This document shows positions 1-9,300 of a stretch of 41,968 nt of DNA, one piece after another. The notes below the pieces were generated by a model. That model was not told the DNA's origin. It searched no databases and saw only the letters and a list, made by a program, of their open reading frames with translations. Source of the stretch: Gammaproteobacteria bacterium (GTDB lineage: Bacteria; Pseudomonadota; Gammaproteobacteria; Burkholderiales; Rhodocyclaceae); assembly GCA_018825305.1 (NCBI GenBank), contig JAHJEO010000028.1, positions 1 to 41,968 of the forward strand, given 5' to 3'. The position numbers were made by a program, and so were the translations under genes. How positions within the stretch are numbered: the stretch's first letter is position 1; every line of letters starts with the position of its first letter.

Positions 1-1
1 C

Positions 2-118
2 GGCGGTGGCGGCACGGCGCAGCGCCGCCCCCAGGGCACCGGCGCCGGCGCCCCGCCACGCCGCGAGCCGGAAGCCGGCGGCGCCATGGCCGCGGCCTTC
101 GCCAAGTTGCGCAAATAG
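2..118 (+). CDS. C-terminal fragment of a + strand protein, possibly Tex
   Basis: An open frame runs in from the left edge and stops at TAG 116-118. The visible tail is a Gly/Ala/Arg/Pro-rich linker ending in GGAMAAAFAKLRK. A low-complexity stretch followed by a short Ala/Lys helix is reminiscent of the end of the S1-domain RNA-binding transcription accessory protein Tex in proteobacteria, but this resemblance rests on the tail alone. The frame is convergent with the DUF4824-like gene whose stop lies 7 bp away, which suits two 3' ends meeting. The opposite strand also carries an open, Ala/Gly-rich frame here, without a visible start codon, so strand choice is not certain. Confidence 0.4.
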   Translation, partial: GGGGTAQRRPQGTGAGAPPRREPEAGGAMAAAFAKLRK

Positions 119-125
119 TTCAGAA

Positions 126-995
126 TCAGGGCGCAGCCGGCGTAGCGCGCAGCGCCGCGATCCACGGTTCCAGCCGCTGGCCGATGGCAAGCCTGGCCTC
201 GTAGCGCGGATCACCTTCTGCAGCCTTCGCCCGCTGGCCCGGCGGCAGCCGCTCCAGTACCGGACGCAGTGCGAACGGTATGTTGATCCGGCCGGCGCCG
301 ATGTCGCCGATGTAGCCGGCAGGCTGGTATTTCTTGTCGCGGTTGGCAACTCGTGGCCGTACCGTGCCCTTGACGATCATGTAGCGCCCGCGGTCCGGAT
401 AAGTCGTACGCAGCTTTGCCAGATCGCGACCGACATCGATGGCGAAGAGCCGGCTGTTCGCCCTTTCCTCGCGTTGCAGCGCATCCTGCGCCACCTTGGC
501 ACGGTTGGCGAATTCCTTGCTGTCGACATTGACGGCCGCGGCGGCGGCGTGGCGGGCGGCATTTTCGCGCGCCCGCTCCAGCGCTTGCTGCCAGGCCGGG
601 CCGGCCAGTTCCAGCACGACCAGCACCTCGCGCGGCTGCTGCCGCGAATAGCGCCGCCGTGCTTCCTCTCCACCATCGACATCGTAGGTTGCGAAGCCCA
701 GCGCCTCCATCCGCTTGCCGTCGAGCCATTCCGGCATACCGCCGCTGCCGGCGTAGCCGTAGAAGACGTTACCGTCACGTTCGCCAACCCGCCAGCCAAG
801 CCGGAACTCCAGGCCGCTGTTCTCGCTGGAGCGGTAGCCGCGATAGGGCAGCGGCAGCTCGCGTTCGGTAAGCACCAGCAGGCTCTCGGGTTCGCCAGTG
901 CGATTCCACCAGACGCCGCCCAGCGCCACGGCATTGGTAAGCAGGATCAGGGCGGCGCCCGCCGCCAGTGTGCGTGCACGCGACCAGGCCGTCAT
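126..995 (-). CDS. DUF4824-like membrane-anchored protein
   Basis: A 289-residue protein with an N-terminal hydrophobic segment (about residues 8-28) and a long soluble part expected outside the cytoplasm. It contains the conserved-looking stretch RGRYMIVKGTVRP near residue 220. This arrangement and its pairing with a DUF2157 multi-pass protein match the DUF4824 family, whose molecular role is unknown. The ATG at 995-993 overlaps the TGA of the upstream gene as ATGA, so the two are probably translationally coupled and may form one membrane complex. A longer frame extends further upstream but only as a shadow of the DUF2157 gene. Family assignment is from memory of the sequence style and context. 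Confidence 0.65.
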   Translation of the reverse strand: MTAWSRARTLAAGAALILLTNAVALGGVWWNRTGEPESLLVLTERELPLPYRGYRSSENSGLEFRLGWRVGERDGNVFYGYAGSGGMPEWLDGKRMEALGFATYDVDGGEEARRRYSRQQPREVLVVLELAGPAWQQALERARENAARHAAAAAVNVDSKEFANRAKVAQDALQREERANSRLFAIDVGRDLAKLRTTYPDRGRYMIVKGTVRPRVANRDKKYQPAGYIGDIGAGRINIPFALRPVLERLPPGQRAKAAEGDPRYEARLAIGQRLEPWIAALRATPAAP

Positions 996-2071
996 TCCAT
1001 CGCCCCTTCGCGCCGCGAGTACAGCGTGCCGCGCAGCCGCCGCAACACCAGCAGGATGAGGATCGCCGCCAGCCCGAGCACCAGGAAGAATAGGTACTTC
1101 GGCATGAGTTGCCACCACCAGTCGAAGAACTTGGTGTAGAGGAAGATGACGAAGAAGACGATGCCGGTATTCACCGTCTCGCCCCAGTCGCGGCGGGCGC
1201 CGAGCCAGATGGCCAGCGCGCTCGCAGCGAAACCCGCCAGCTGGTAGCCGCGTTCGATGGTGCCGGGATCGAGGTCGAGGTGGCTGCCATGGCCCCAGTG
1301 GCCGAGCACCAGCATGGGCACGAAGACGCAGAGCAGACCGAAGATGCGGTAGATCGAATCGAAGCCGCCGAAGCGGGCGTGCGACACGAACTGCGGCAGC
1401 GCCAGCAGCAGCGCGGCGACGGGGAAGAAATTCTCCGGCCGCTCGCCCGCGTGCAGCCAGTAGATGCCGCCCCAGGCGCCGACGCGCGCCGATATCCAGG
1501 CGATGATGCACATGATGCCCGCCGCCAGCAGCAGCCGCAGGTCGCAGGCGTAGGCCAGCAGGAAGGCCAGCGCCGCCCACGGCAGCAGCGCCCGGTCGGT
1601 CGGCGTGAGGTTCCAGATCTGGCCGAGCATTGAGATGTTGAGCACGAAGCAGGCGAAGGCGACCAGCGCCGCCAGCTTGGTGAAATAGCCGCTCGGATCG
1701 CGCCCCTGGATCCACACCGTGAGCCCGAGGCTGGCCAGCGCGCTGCCGGCAAGGATGGCCACCTGCGCCATCTCGCCGAAGTAGCCCCAGAACTGGTAGA
1801 AGAGGAAGAAGACGCTGGCGGCCAGCGCCAGCGCGCCGAGGAAAGAGGCGACGCGCATGCCCAGCGACAACTGCCGGGCGCGCGAGTCGCGGTCGATGTC
1901 ATAGCTGGCCGCATACCCGGCCAGCAGGGCATCGTGATGCGCCTGCAGCCCCGCCTGCTGCCCGGCGTCGAGTTGCAGCACGCCTTCGGCCTCAAGGCGG
2001 GCAAGCTCGCCGCGGAAGGTGCGGATGGCATCGGCCCGTTGCTGCGCCTGCTGCCGAGTCGGCCCGCTCAT
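992..2071 (-). CDS. DUF2157 multi-pass membrane protein
   Basis: A 359-residue protein. Residues 1-70 are soluble, Ala/Gln/Leu-rich and helical, followed by about nine to ten hydrophobic segments, the first near residues 75-95 (SFLGALALAASVFFLFYQF). A soluble helical head followed by many membrane spans is the layout of DUF2157 proteins, which have no established function. Its stop overlaps the next gene on the same strand (ATGA), indicating a two-gene operon. The ATG at 2071 is the first in frame, with the PilZ-like gene ending 30 bp upstream on the same strand. Confidence 0.75.
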   Translation of the reverse strand: MSGPTRQQAQQRADAIRTFRGELARLEAEGVLQLDAGQQAGLQAHHDALLAGYAASYDIDRDSRARQLSLGMRVASFLGALALAASVFFLFYQFWGYFGEMAQVAILAGSALASLGLTVWIQGRDPSGYFTKLAALVAFACFVLNISMLGQIWNLTPTDRALLPWAALAFLLAYACDLRLLLAAGIMCIIAWISARVGAWGGIYWLHAGERPENFFPVAALLLALPQFVSHARFGGFDSIYRIFGLLCVFVPMLVLGHWGHGSHLDLDPGTIERGYQLAGFAASALAIWLGARRDWGETVNTGIVFFVIFLYTKFFDWWWQLMPKYLFFLVLGLAAILILLVLRRLRGTLYSRREGAME

Positions 2072-2101
2072 GCAATTTCCCCGGTCGCTGCGACGAATGC
2101 C

Positions 2102-2992
2102 TCAGCCATTTCTGTTCAACAGGCCGGTCTTGATTTCCATGACGTCCATCGGCGTGATCTTGACGAACTCGCCGTTCCGGAAAATCCGCTCGAGCGTGAC
2201 GACGCAAAAGCTGTCCTCGCGCCGGAACACCTTGCAGCGAAGGGCATAGGTTTCGGCGCTACCGAGGGTGAATTCGACCACCACCCCTGCATTCTGCGCC
2301 AGCGGCGGCATGGCGTCGCCTTCCGCCGCGATGCCCAGGCGCAGGGCGGCATCGGAGAAATCGCCGAGGACGCAATCGAAGCCGGGGCCGTCCGCCGTGA
2401 CGTAGAGCCCAGCCCGGAGGCCGGACTCGACCCGTGCCTTGTGGCGCTTGTCGGCCAGGCCGAGGGTGGCGAAGTCCAGCGTGGTCAGGATCGTCGAACT
2501 GTCGGCATAGGGGCCGGTCTGCAACTGCTGGCGCCGTTCGACCCGGGTATCGACGGTCGGCACGCCGCGCCCGACGGCTTCGCCGACCAGCGTAATGGTA
2601 TTGCCCTGGCGAAACTGGCCGGCCCGCCCGAGCTCGGCCCGGGTGATGTAGTCGAGCTTGCGTTCCATGTCGGACGTGTCTGGCAACAGCATCTGGAACT
2701 TGACGAGCTTGTTCCAGGCCAGCACCGCGCCGCCTTCGACCGCATAGCCCCGGGGAACGCCCTCGTCATCCATCACGACGGCATCGCGAGAATAAAGATA
2801 GTGGTCGTTCACCCGATAACCCAGGATGATCGTGGGGAAAATTATGTCGCGCTGGTATTCGGGAAAATAGCGCAGCTTGCGGCCGATCGGGAAATGATCG
2901 GCGAGCATCTTCAGCTTGGCGCGGTCGAACAGGGCTTCGACGCGCTCCTCCTTCTTTTCCGGCTGAAAGCTGTTCCAGAGCTTGTTCAACAT
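2102..2992 (-). CDS. Conserved cytoplasmic protein, possibly PilZ-domain
   Basis: A 296-residue protein without signal peptide or membrane spans. The N-terminus is charged (KKEERVEALFDRAKLK), the middle is beta-rich, and the C-terminal 70 residues (VVVEFTLGSAETYALRCKVFRRED onward in pattern) look like a small beta-barrel such as PilZ, which in other proteins binds cyclic di-GMP. The classical RxxxR plus DxSxxG signature is not clear, so c-di-GMP binding is only a possibility. The ATG at 2992 is preceded by a GGGAAG purine stretch, a reasonable ribosome binding site. It may be cotranscribed with the DUF2157/DUF4824 pair downstream (30 bp gap). Confidence 0.6.
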   Translation of the reverse strand: MLNKLWNSFQPEKKEERVEALFDRAKLKMLADHFPIGRKLRYFPEYQRDIIFPTIILGYRVNDHYLYSRDAVVMDDEGVPRGYAVEGGAVLAWNKLVKFQMLLPDTSDMERKLDYITRAELGRAGQFRQGNTITLVGEAVGRGVPTVDTRVERRQQLQTGPYADSSTILTTLDFATLGLADKRHKARVESGLRAGLYVTADGPGFDCVLGDFSDAALRLGIAAEGDAMPPLAQNAGVVVEFTLGSAETYALRCKVFRREDSFCVVTLERIFRNGEFVKITPMDVMEIKTGLLNRNG

Positions 2993-3097
2993 GGCGACTT
3001 CCCGGAGTTTCTGGGCGAGGCACCGTCACGCGGCCTCGATGGCAGGTGATTATGCCGTGTTTGCTATGATTCGAGCCCCCCGCAAAGAGAAGATTTC

Positions 3098-3445
3098 ATG
3101 GTCAGGATCTACGGCATCAGGAATTGCGAAAGCATGAAGAAGGCCTTCGCCTGGTGCGAAGAACATGGCGCCGCCTTCGAATTCCACGACTACAAGAAGG
3201 CCGGCGTACCGCGCGACCGACTGGTGCTGTGGTGCCAGACCATCGGCTGGAAGACTCTGGTGAACACCCGGGGCACCACCTGGCGCAAGCTCACGCCCGA
3301 GCAGCAGGACATCCAGACCCAGAGCAAGGCCGTCGCGCTGATGGTCGAGTTCCCCAGCCTCATCAAGCGCCCCGTGGTCGAAACTGACAGCGGCCAGTTG
3401 CTGGTCGGCTTCGATCCGGCCATGTTCGGCAGCTTCGTCAAATGA
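3098..3445 (+). CDS. ArsC/Spx-family thioredoxin-fold reductase
   Basis: A 115-residue protein with the N-terminal motif YGIRNCESMKKA, in which a single catalytic-type Cys sits at the start of the first helix of a thioredoxin-like fold. A conserved block NTRGTTWRKL follows near residue 60. Length and motifs match the YffB/ArsC-related group, which is distinct from true arsenate reductases and probably handles glutathione or thiol substrates. AAAGAGAAG lies upstream of the ATG. The stop overlaps the hslO start as ATGA, so this thiol-redox protein is coupled to a redox-related chaperone. Confidence 0.85.
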   Translation: MVRIYGIRNCESMKKAFAWCEEHGAAFEFHDYKKAGVPRDRLVLWCQTIGWKTLVNTRGTTWRKLTPEQQDIQTQSKAVALMVEFPSLIKRPVVETDSGQLLVGFDPAMFGSFVK

Positions 3446-4332
3446 GCGACGCCGTCCACCGCTTCATCTTCGAGGACCTCGACATCCGCGGCGCCCTGGT
3501 GCAACTCGGCCCGGCGTGGCACGAACTGCAGGCGGTGCGCGACTACGAACCCGCGGTGCAGACGCTGCTCGGCGAGCTGGCCGCCGTCACCGCAATCATC
3601 GGCAGCAACCTCAAGCAGCCCGGGCGCATCTCCTTCCATCTGCGCGGCGCAGGCCCGGTGCGACTGCTGGTCATGGAGTGCGACGAGCAGCTGCGCATAC
3701 GTGGCCTGGCCAAGACAGCCGCGGCCGAAGACGCAGGCGCCGCCGTGCCGCCAGAGCCGACTTTTTCGGTGCGCGAGCTGCTCGGCGACGGCCAGCTGGT
3801 GCTGACGCTGCAGACCAACGCCCGGGCCGAGCATCCCTATCAAAGCTACGTCCCGCTCGAAGGCGATTCGCTGGCGGCGATCTTCGAGCATTACCTCACG
3901 CAGTCCGAGCAGGCGCCGGCACGCCTGTGGCTGATGGCCGACGAACATCAGGCCTGCGGCCTGTTCCTGCAGAAGCTGCCCGATAGCCACGGGGCCGACG
4001 CGCGCGATCCGGACGGCTGGAATCGCATCCAGCACCTCGCCGCCACCCTCAAGCCGGGCGAACTGGCGCTGCCGCCGGAAACGCTGCTGACGCGGATTTT
4101 TCCGGACGAAGCGGTGCGGCTGTTCGAACCCCTGCCCGTCAGCCACCACTGCCCGCGCGACGAAGCCAAGGTGATCGAAATGCTGCGCACGCTCGGCCGC
4201 GAGGAGGTCGAGGCGGCGCTGGCCGACACCGGCGCCATCTCCATCCACGACGACATCTGCAACCACGAATACCGCTTCGGCCGCGAGGTGCTGGCGCATC
4301 TTTTCGACGATCCCGGCCACACCCTGCATTGA
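3442..4332 (+). CDS. hslO: Hsp33 redox-associated chaperone, variant metal site
   Basis: A 296-residue Hsp33. The N-terminal substrate-binding domain is recognisable (IRGALVQLG near residue 15, then AAVTAIIGSNLKQPGRISF). The C-terminal switch region is present, but in place of the canonical CxC...CxxC zinc cluster it reads H235-H236-C237 and D270-D271-I272-C273. One cysteine of each pair is therefore replaced, by His and Asp. In E. coli Hsp33 those pairs form the vicinal disulfides of the oxidative switch. A mixed Cys/His/Asp site may still bind zinc, but switching must differ. It overlaps the genes on both sides (ATGA upstream, TTGA downstream), forming a three-gene operon. Confidence 0.9.
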   Translation: MSDAVHRFIFEDLDIRGALVQLGPAWHELQAVRDYEPAVQTLLGELAAVTAIIGSNLKQPGRISFHLRGAGPVRLLVMECDEQLRIRGLAKTAAAEDAGAAVPPEPTFSVRELLGDGQLVLTLQTNARAEHPYQSYVPLEGDSLAAIFEHYLTQSEQAPARLWLMADEHQACGLFLQKLPDSHGADARDPDGWNRIQHLAATLKPGELALPPETLLTRIFPDEAVRLFEPLPVSHHCPRDEAKVIEMLRTLGREEVEAALADTGAISIHDDICNHEYRFGREVLAHLFDDPGHTLH

Positions 4333-5084
4333 GCGTAGACATTCACATCAGCGAGGAAGCGGGCGTCCGCTACCTGCATTTCAGCTCGGACTGGGTGCAA
4401 GGGGCCATGCGCATCGCCCGCCCGTGGGCGCTGGAACTCGACTACACCCGCGAGATGATGGCCGCCCTGCTGCTGCGTCCCGATGCGGACTGGCCGCGCA
4501 GCGCACTGCTGATCGGGCTGGGCGCCGGCTCGCTCACCAAGTTCCTCCACCGCCACCGTCCCGCCACGCGCATCACCGTCGTCGAGACCGAGCCGGCGGT
4601 GGTTGCCGCGGCGTGCCAGTACTTCAAGCTGCCGGCAGAAGACGCCCGCTTCAGTATCGTCATCGCCGAGGGCGCCGAGTTCGTCGCCGGGACGAAGAAG
4701 CGCTACGACCTCATCCTGGTCGACGGCTACGACGAGGACGCCCGCACCGGCATGCTCGACACGGCGCCCTTCTATGCCGCCGCCCGGGCCCGGCTTTCAG
4801 CCGAAGGCCTGCTGGTCACCAACCTGCTGTCCAAACGCCGCGATTTCCGCCACTCGGTCGAACGGCTGCGCGACGCCTTCGACGGCCGCGCCCTGGCCTT
4901 TCCCTCGTGCGACAGCGGCAATGCCGTCGCCTTCGCCGCGAGCGGCGAAGCATTGCGCCTGCCGCTCGAGGAACTCAAGGAAAACGCCCTGGCGCTCAAG
5001 CGCGACACCGGCCTCAACCTGCTGCCGACGGTGACGAAGCTCGCCCGCTCCAAGGCCTGCCCGGGGGACGTCCTCAGCCTTTGA
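4329..5084 (+). CDS. Spermidine-synthase-like methyltransferase-fold protein
   Basis: A 251-residue Rossmann protein of the spermidine synthase superfamily. Motif I is ALLIGLGAGSLTKFLH (about residues 58-73), followed by an acidic strand end VVETEPAVV and the catalytic-region strand DLILVDGYDEDA (about 129-140). It is shorter than SpeE and lacks a clear N-terminal beta domain, so the substrate is uncertain and true polyamine synthesis is not shown. Translation probably starts at TTG 4329, overlapping the hslO stop (TTGA), since no ATG or GTG is available near the conserved start. The 3' end overlaps the convergent M20 gene by 11 bp. Confidence 0.8.
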   Translation: MSVDIHISEEAGVRYLHFSSDWVQGAMRIARPWALELDYTREMMAALLLRPDADWPRSALLIGLGAGSLTKFLHRHRPATRITVVETEPAVVAAACQYFKLPAEDARFSIVIAEGAEFVAGTKKRYDLILVDGYDEDARTGMLDTAPFYAAARARLSAEGLLVTNLLSKRRDFRHSVERLRDAFDGRALAFPSCDSGNAVAFAASGEALRLPLEELKENALALKRDTGLNLLPTVTKLARSKACPGDVLSL

Positions 5085-6264
5085 GCGGCAGCACCGCGCC
5101 GACCAGCGTGACCCAGTAGCGAATGCCGCTGGCAATGATCGCGTCGTTGAAGTCGTAGTGCGGGCTGTGCAGCATGCAGCCGCCCTCGCCCGGGCCGTTG
5201 CCGAGCCAGACGTAGCAGCCGGGCACCGCCTGCGACAGGTAGGCGAAATCCTCGGCCCCCATGCTCGGCTTGAGGTTGGCATGCACGCCCGCGCCCTTGC
5301 CGGCCACCCGCTGTGCCACCTCGCGGCAAATGGCGGTCGGTGCGGCCGCATTGATGGTCGGCGGATAGCCGCGCTCATACTTCACGCTCACTTGCACCCG
5401 ATGGGTGATCTCGATGCCCTGGCAGATGCGGCGCATGCCCTGTTCCAGCGCATCCTGCAGTTCCGGACTGAAGGTGCGCACCGTGCCGCCCAGCACCGCC
5501 TGCTCGGGCAGCACGTTGTCGGCATGCCCGGCATGGAAGCGCGTCACGCTCACCACCGCCGGCTCCAGCGGGTCGGTGACGCGGCTGACCAGGCTCTGCA
5601 GCGTCTGCACCAGCGCGCTCCCGGCGAGGATGGTGTCGGTGCCCTGGTGCGGCATGGCGGCATGGCCACCGCGGCCGCTGACGGTGATCTCGAAGCGATC
5701 GGCCCCCGCCATCACCGGCCCTTCCATCACTGCGAAGCTGCCGGCTGCCAGGCCCGGCCAGTTGTGCAGACCGAACACCATCTCCATCGGAAAGCGCTGG
5801 AACAGCCCTTCCTCCACCATGACCTTGCCGCCACCCTCGTGCTCCTCGGCCGGCTGGAAGATCAGATAGACGGTGCCGTCGAAGCCCCCCTGGTCGCGCA
5901 GCGCCACCAGCGCCTCGGCGGCGCCGAGCAGCATCGCCGTGTGGCCGTCGTGGCCGCAGGCGTGCATCTTTCCCTCATGCTGCGAGCGATGCAGGAAATC
6001 GTTCAACTCGGCCAGCGGCAGTGCGTCCATGTCGGCGCGCAGGCCGATGGCGCGGCTACCGCTGCCGCAGGAAATCCGCCCGACCACACCGGTGCGCGCC
6101 AGACCGCGATGAACCTCGACGCCGGCAGCCTCGAGATGGGCGGCGACGACGTCGGCGGTACGGTTCTCATGAAAGGCCAGCTCCGGGTGGGCGTGGATGT
6201 CGCGGCGTATCGTCGCGATGCGTTCGGCGAGGTCGGGCAGCAGGGAATCGAGGTTCATTGGCAT
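5074..6264 (-). CDS. M20 family amidohydrolase (hippurate hydrolase-like)
   Basis: A 396-residue metallopeptidase-family amidohydrolase. It shows IRRDIHAHPELAFHE near the N-terminus, a LRADMDALPL strand, the metal-binding signature HACGHDGHTAMLLGAA (about residues 106-121), the PAEEHEGGG block with the catalytic/metal-binding glutamates near 143, and a dimerisation domain. These enzymes hydrolyse N-acyl amino acids or similar amides in the cytoplasm. The exact substrate cannot be read. Two in-frame ATGs (6264 and 6258) are possible starts. It is transcribed divergently from the GGDEF-EAL gene across about 97 bp and converges with the spermidine-synthase-like gene. Confidence 0.9.
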   Translation of the reverse strand: MPMNLDSLLPDLAERIATIRRDIHAHPELAFHENRTADVVAAHLEAAGVEVHRGLARTGVVGRISCGSGSRAIGLRADMDALPLAELNDFLHRSQHEGKMHACGHDGHTAMLLGAAEALVALRDQGGFDGTVYLIFQPAEEHEGGGKVMVEEGLFQRFPMEMVFGLHNWPGLAAGSFAVMEGPVMAGADRFEITVSGRGGHAAMPHQGTDTILAGSALVQTLQSLVSRVTDPLEPAVVSVTRFHAGHADNVLPEQAVLGGTVRTFSPELQDALEQGMRRICQGIEITHRVQVSVKYERGYPPTINAAAPTAICREVAQRVAGKGAGVHANLKPSMGAEDFAYLSQAVPGCYVWLGNGPGEGGCMLHSPHYDFNDAIIASGIRYWVTLVGAVLPLKG

Positions 6265-6361
6265 CTCCGTTGACGCCCTAATCTTAGCGCCGCGCGCCGG
6301 CGGGAGCGGTATCGCTTTTCAGCTAGAATCGCGCAGGAAACCAATAACAGGGGGGAGTGCC

Positions 6362-9300
6362 GTGCAGCACCCAGTAACCGCCGGGCCGACCCGCGGTTGG
6401 CCGGATCGCTTGCCGCTCTGGCGCTCCCTTCTGCTGCCCATCGCCGCATTCCTTTGCCTGATGCAGGCTGCTGGCGGCGGCGTGGCAGCCACAGCCGTGC
6501 CGGAATACACCATCGGCGTTCTTGCCTTCCGCGGCAAGGATCAGGCGATCAAGAACTGGCAACCCACGGTCGACTACCTGACGCGTTCGCTGCCTGGACG
6601 CCAGTTCCGGCTGCTGCCCCTGTTGCTGGACCAGATTCCGGAAGCCATAAACCAGCGTCGGATCGATTTCATGCTCACCAACCCCGAGAACTACATCGTC
6701 CTCGAGGCCCGCCACCAGGTCACGCGCAATGCCACGCTGTTGCGCAGCGAGGGCGGCCAGGTGCTGAAAGAGTTCGGCGGCCTGATCTTCACCCGCGCCG
6801 ACCGCACCGACCTCAAGACGCTTCATGACCTGAAGGGTCGCCGTCTTGCCGGCGTCGCGCACAATGGCTTTGGCGCCTATCAGATGCAGGCTTTCGAGCT
6901 GATGGGGGCGGGCATCCAGCCAGACGATTTCACCGCGCTTTTCGTCGGCGCGCCGCAGGACAAGGTGGTCGAGGTGGTAGCCCAGGGGAAGGCTGACGCC
7001 GGCTTCGTTCGTGCCGGCGTGCTCGAGTCCATGGCCGCCGCCGGCAAGATCCGCTTCGAGGATTTTCGCGGCATCGGGCTCAAGCAGAACTCGCGTTTTC
7101 CCTTCCTGCTGTCGACCGCGCTCTACCCCGAATGGGCATTTGCCACCCTGCCGCACGTCGACGAGCAACTCGCCAACCGCGTCACCGTCGCCCTGCTCAG
7201 TATGCCGTTCGGTGGCGACGTCGCCAAAGCCGGCGGCTACCACGGCTGGGTCGTGCCGCTCTCCTACAACAGCGTCCACGACATGATGAAGGCGCTGCGC
7301 GCTGCGCCCTACGACACGCCGGTCGACTTCAGCCCCCTCGACATCGCCCGCAAGTACGAGCGCCCGATCATGCTGCTGCTGCTCGGCATCCTGGCGGTGC
7401 TGGGCTTCGTCATGCGCCGCTTTGCCCGCCTCAATCGCGCACTCAACGAACAGATGACCCTCGTCACCGAACGCGGCAGCCGGCTGATCGCCGAGGTCGA
7501 GACGCGCCAGCAGACCGAATGGCAACTCGCCAACGAGAACCGGGTACTCGAACTGCTCGCCAAGGACACGCCACTGCCAGGCATCCTGCTGACCATCGCC
7601 CAAATGGCGGCAGCACGCTTTGCGGACGCCGGCATCGCAATTCTTGTCGCCAGCGACGGCCGCTACAGCATTGGCGCGATACAGGGGATAGACGAGGCAA
7701 GGCGCAAGAAGCTGGCGGAAATCCTGCCGACCATCGACCCGAAGTCGGGCGAAGCAGCCGCCCTCTCGGACCTGCTCATAGGGGACGGGCGAAACTGCCG
7801 CAACGAAACGATCCGCAATGGGGCGAGAAAACCGGTCGGCCTGTTCCTGCTGGCGACGCCCGATGGCAAGACGGGCAAGGATGAATTGCCCACGCTCGCG
7901 GCGCTCGCCGGCATGGCAATGGAGCGCACGGCAATCGGCGAACGCATGCGGCTGTCGACCAGCTTCTTCCAGAACGCACTCGAAGGCATCGTCATCACCG
8001 ACCCGCTCGGCCGCATTGTCGACGTCAACCCCAGCTTCACCCATCTCACCGGCTACGAACGCGCGGACGTCATCGGCCAGACCATGGGCATCCTGAGATC
8101 CGGGCGCCACGATGCCGAGTTTTACCGGGCGATGTGGGCGCAGTTGCTCGAAGCCGGTCGCTGGAGCGGCGAAATCTGGAATCGCCGCCGCGACGGTCGC
8201 ATCATCGCCGAAAGGCTGCAGATTTCCAGCGTCAAGGACAAGCAGGGAGAGATCACCCACTTCGTCGGCACCTTCACCGACATCACTTCGCTGATGGATG
8301 CACAGGCCCACCTCGAGAAGCTCGCCAGCTTCGACAGCCTGACCGGCCTGCCCAACCGCGGTTTGCTCGCCGACCGACTCAACCAGTCGCTGTCGCAGGC
8401 CCAGCGGCGCGATCGACTGCTGGCGATCTGCTTCCTCGATCTCGACGGTTTCAAGGCGGTCAATGACACGCATGGACACGCGGCGGGCGACGCCCTGCTG
8501 CGCGAAGTGGCGCAGCGCCTCTCGAGCACGGTTCGCTCCGGCGACACGGTGGCGCGCATGGGGGGCGACGAATTCGTGCTGCTGCTGAGCGACATCAAGG
8601 ACGTCGACGAACTCGAATCCGCGCTGCACCGCGTGTTGTTGGCGGTAGGGACACCCTACGACCTGTCGGGGCGGCCGGCCCAGGTCAGCACCAGCATCGG
8701 CGTCACCCTCTACCCCTTCGACGATGGCGATCCGGACACCCTGCTGCGCCATGCCGACCAGGCCATGTACCGCGCCAAGCAGGACGGCCGCAACCGCTAC
8801 CACATGTTCGACAACGAGTACGCCTCGGCACACCAGGAGCGCATGCTGCTGCGTGATCGCCTGCGCCTTGCCGTGGAACAGGAAGAACTCGTGCTGCACT
8901 ACCAGCCGCGTGTCGACTTGCGCCGGCGACATGTGGCGGGGGTCGAGGCCTTGCTGCGCTGGCAGCACCCGGAAAAGGGCCTGTTGGCGCCCGGTACCTT
9001 CCTTCCGGACGTCGAAAGCGACGACCTGATCTGCGTCATCGGCGGCTGGGTGCTGCGCGAAGCATTGACGCAGCAGCGCCGCTGGCGCGCTGACGGCATC
9101 ACGCTGACGGTCAGCGTGAACATCGCGGCACGGCAATTTGTCGATCCGCGCTTCATTTCAAACCTCGCGGCACTGCTCGCCGAGTTTCCCGACCATGTCG
9201 AAGGCGGCCTCGAACTGGAAATCCTCGAGTCGGCAGCGATCGAGGACACCAGCCGTGTCGCCGAGGTGATCCAGGAGTGCCACGAACTCGGCCTGCGCTT

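Noticed and set aside
6-1139. Long + strand frame of 377 codons opposite the DUF4824-like gene
   Set aside because: It is Arg/Ala/Pro-rich with no recognisable motif, runs antisense to two overlapping, motif-bearing membrane genes and is a GC-rich shadow frame.
6197-6361. Upstream extension of the GGDEF-EAL protein to ATG 6197
   Set aside because: The extra 55 codons run antisense through the start of the M20 gene; GTG 6362 has a strong ribosome binding site and leads directly into a signal segment.
6323-9136. 937-codon minus-strand frame opposite the GGDEF-EAL gene
   Set aside because: The plus strand has complete PhnD, PAS, GGDEF and EAL motifs; the minus frame has only low-complexity composition typical of antisense in high-GC DNA.
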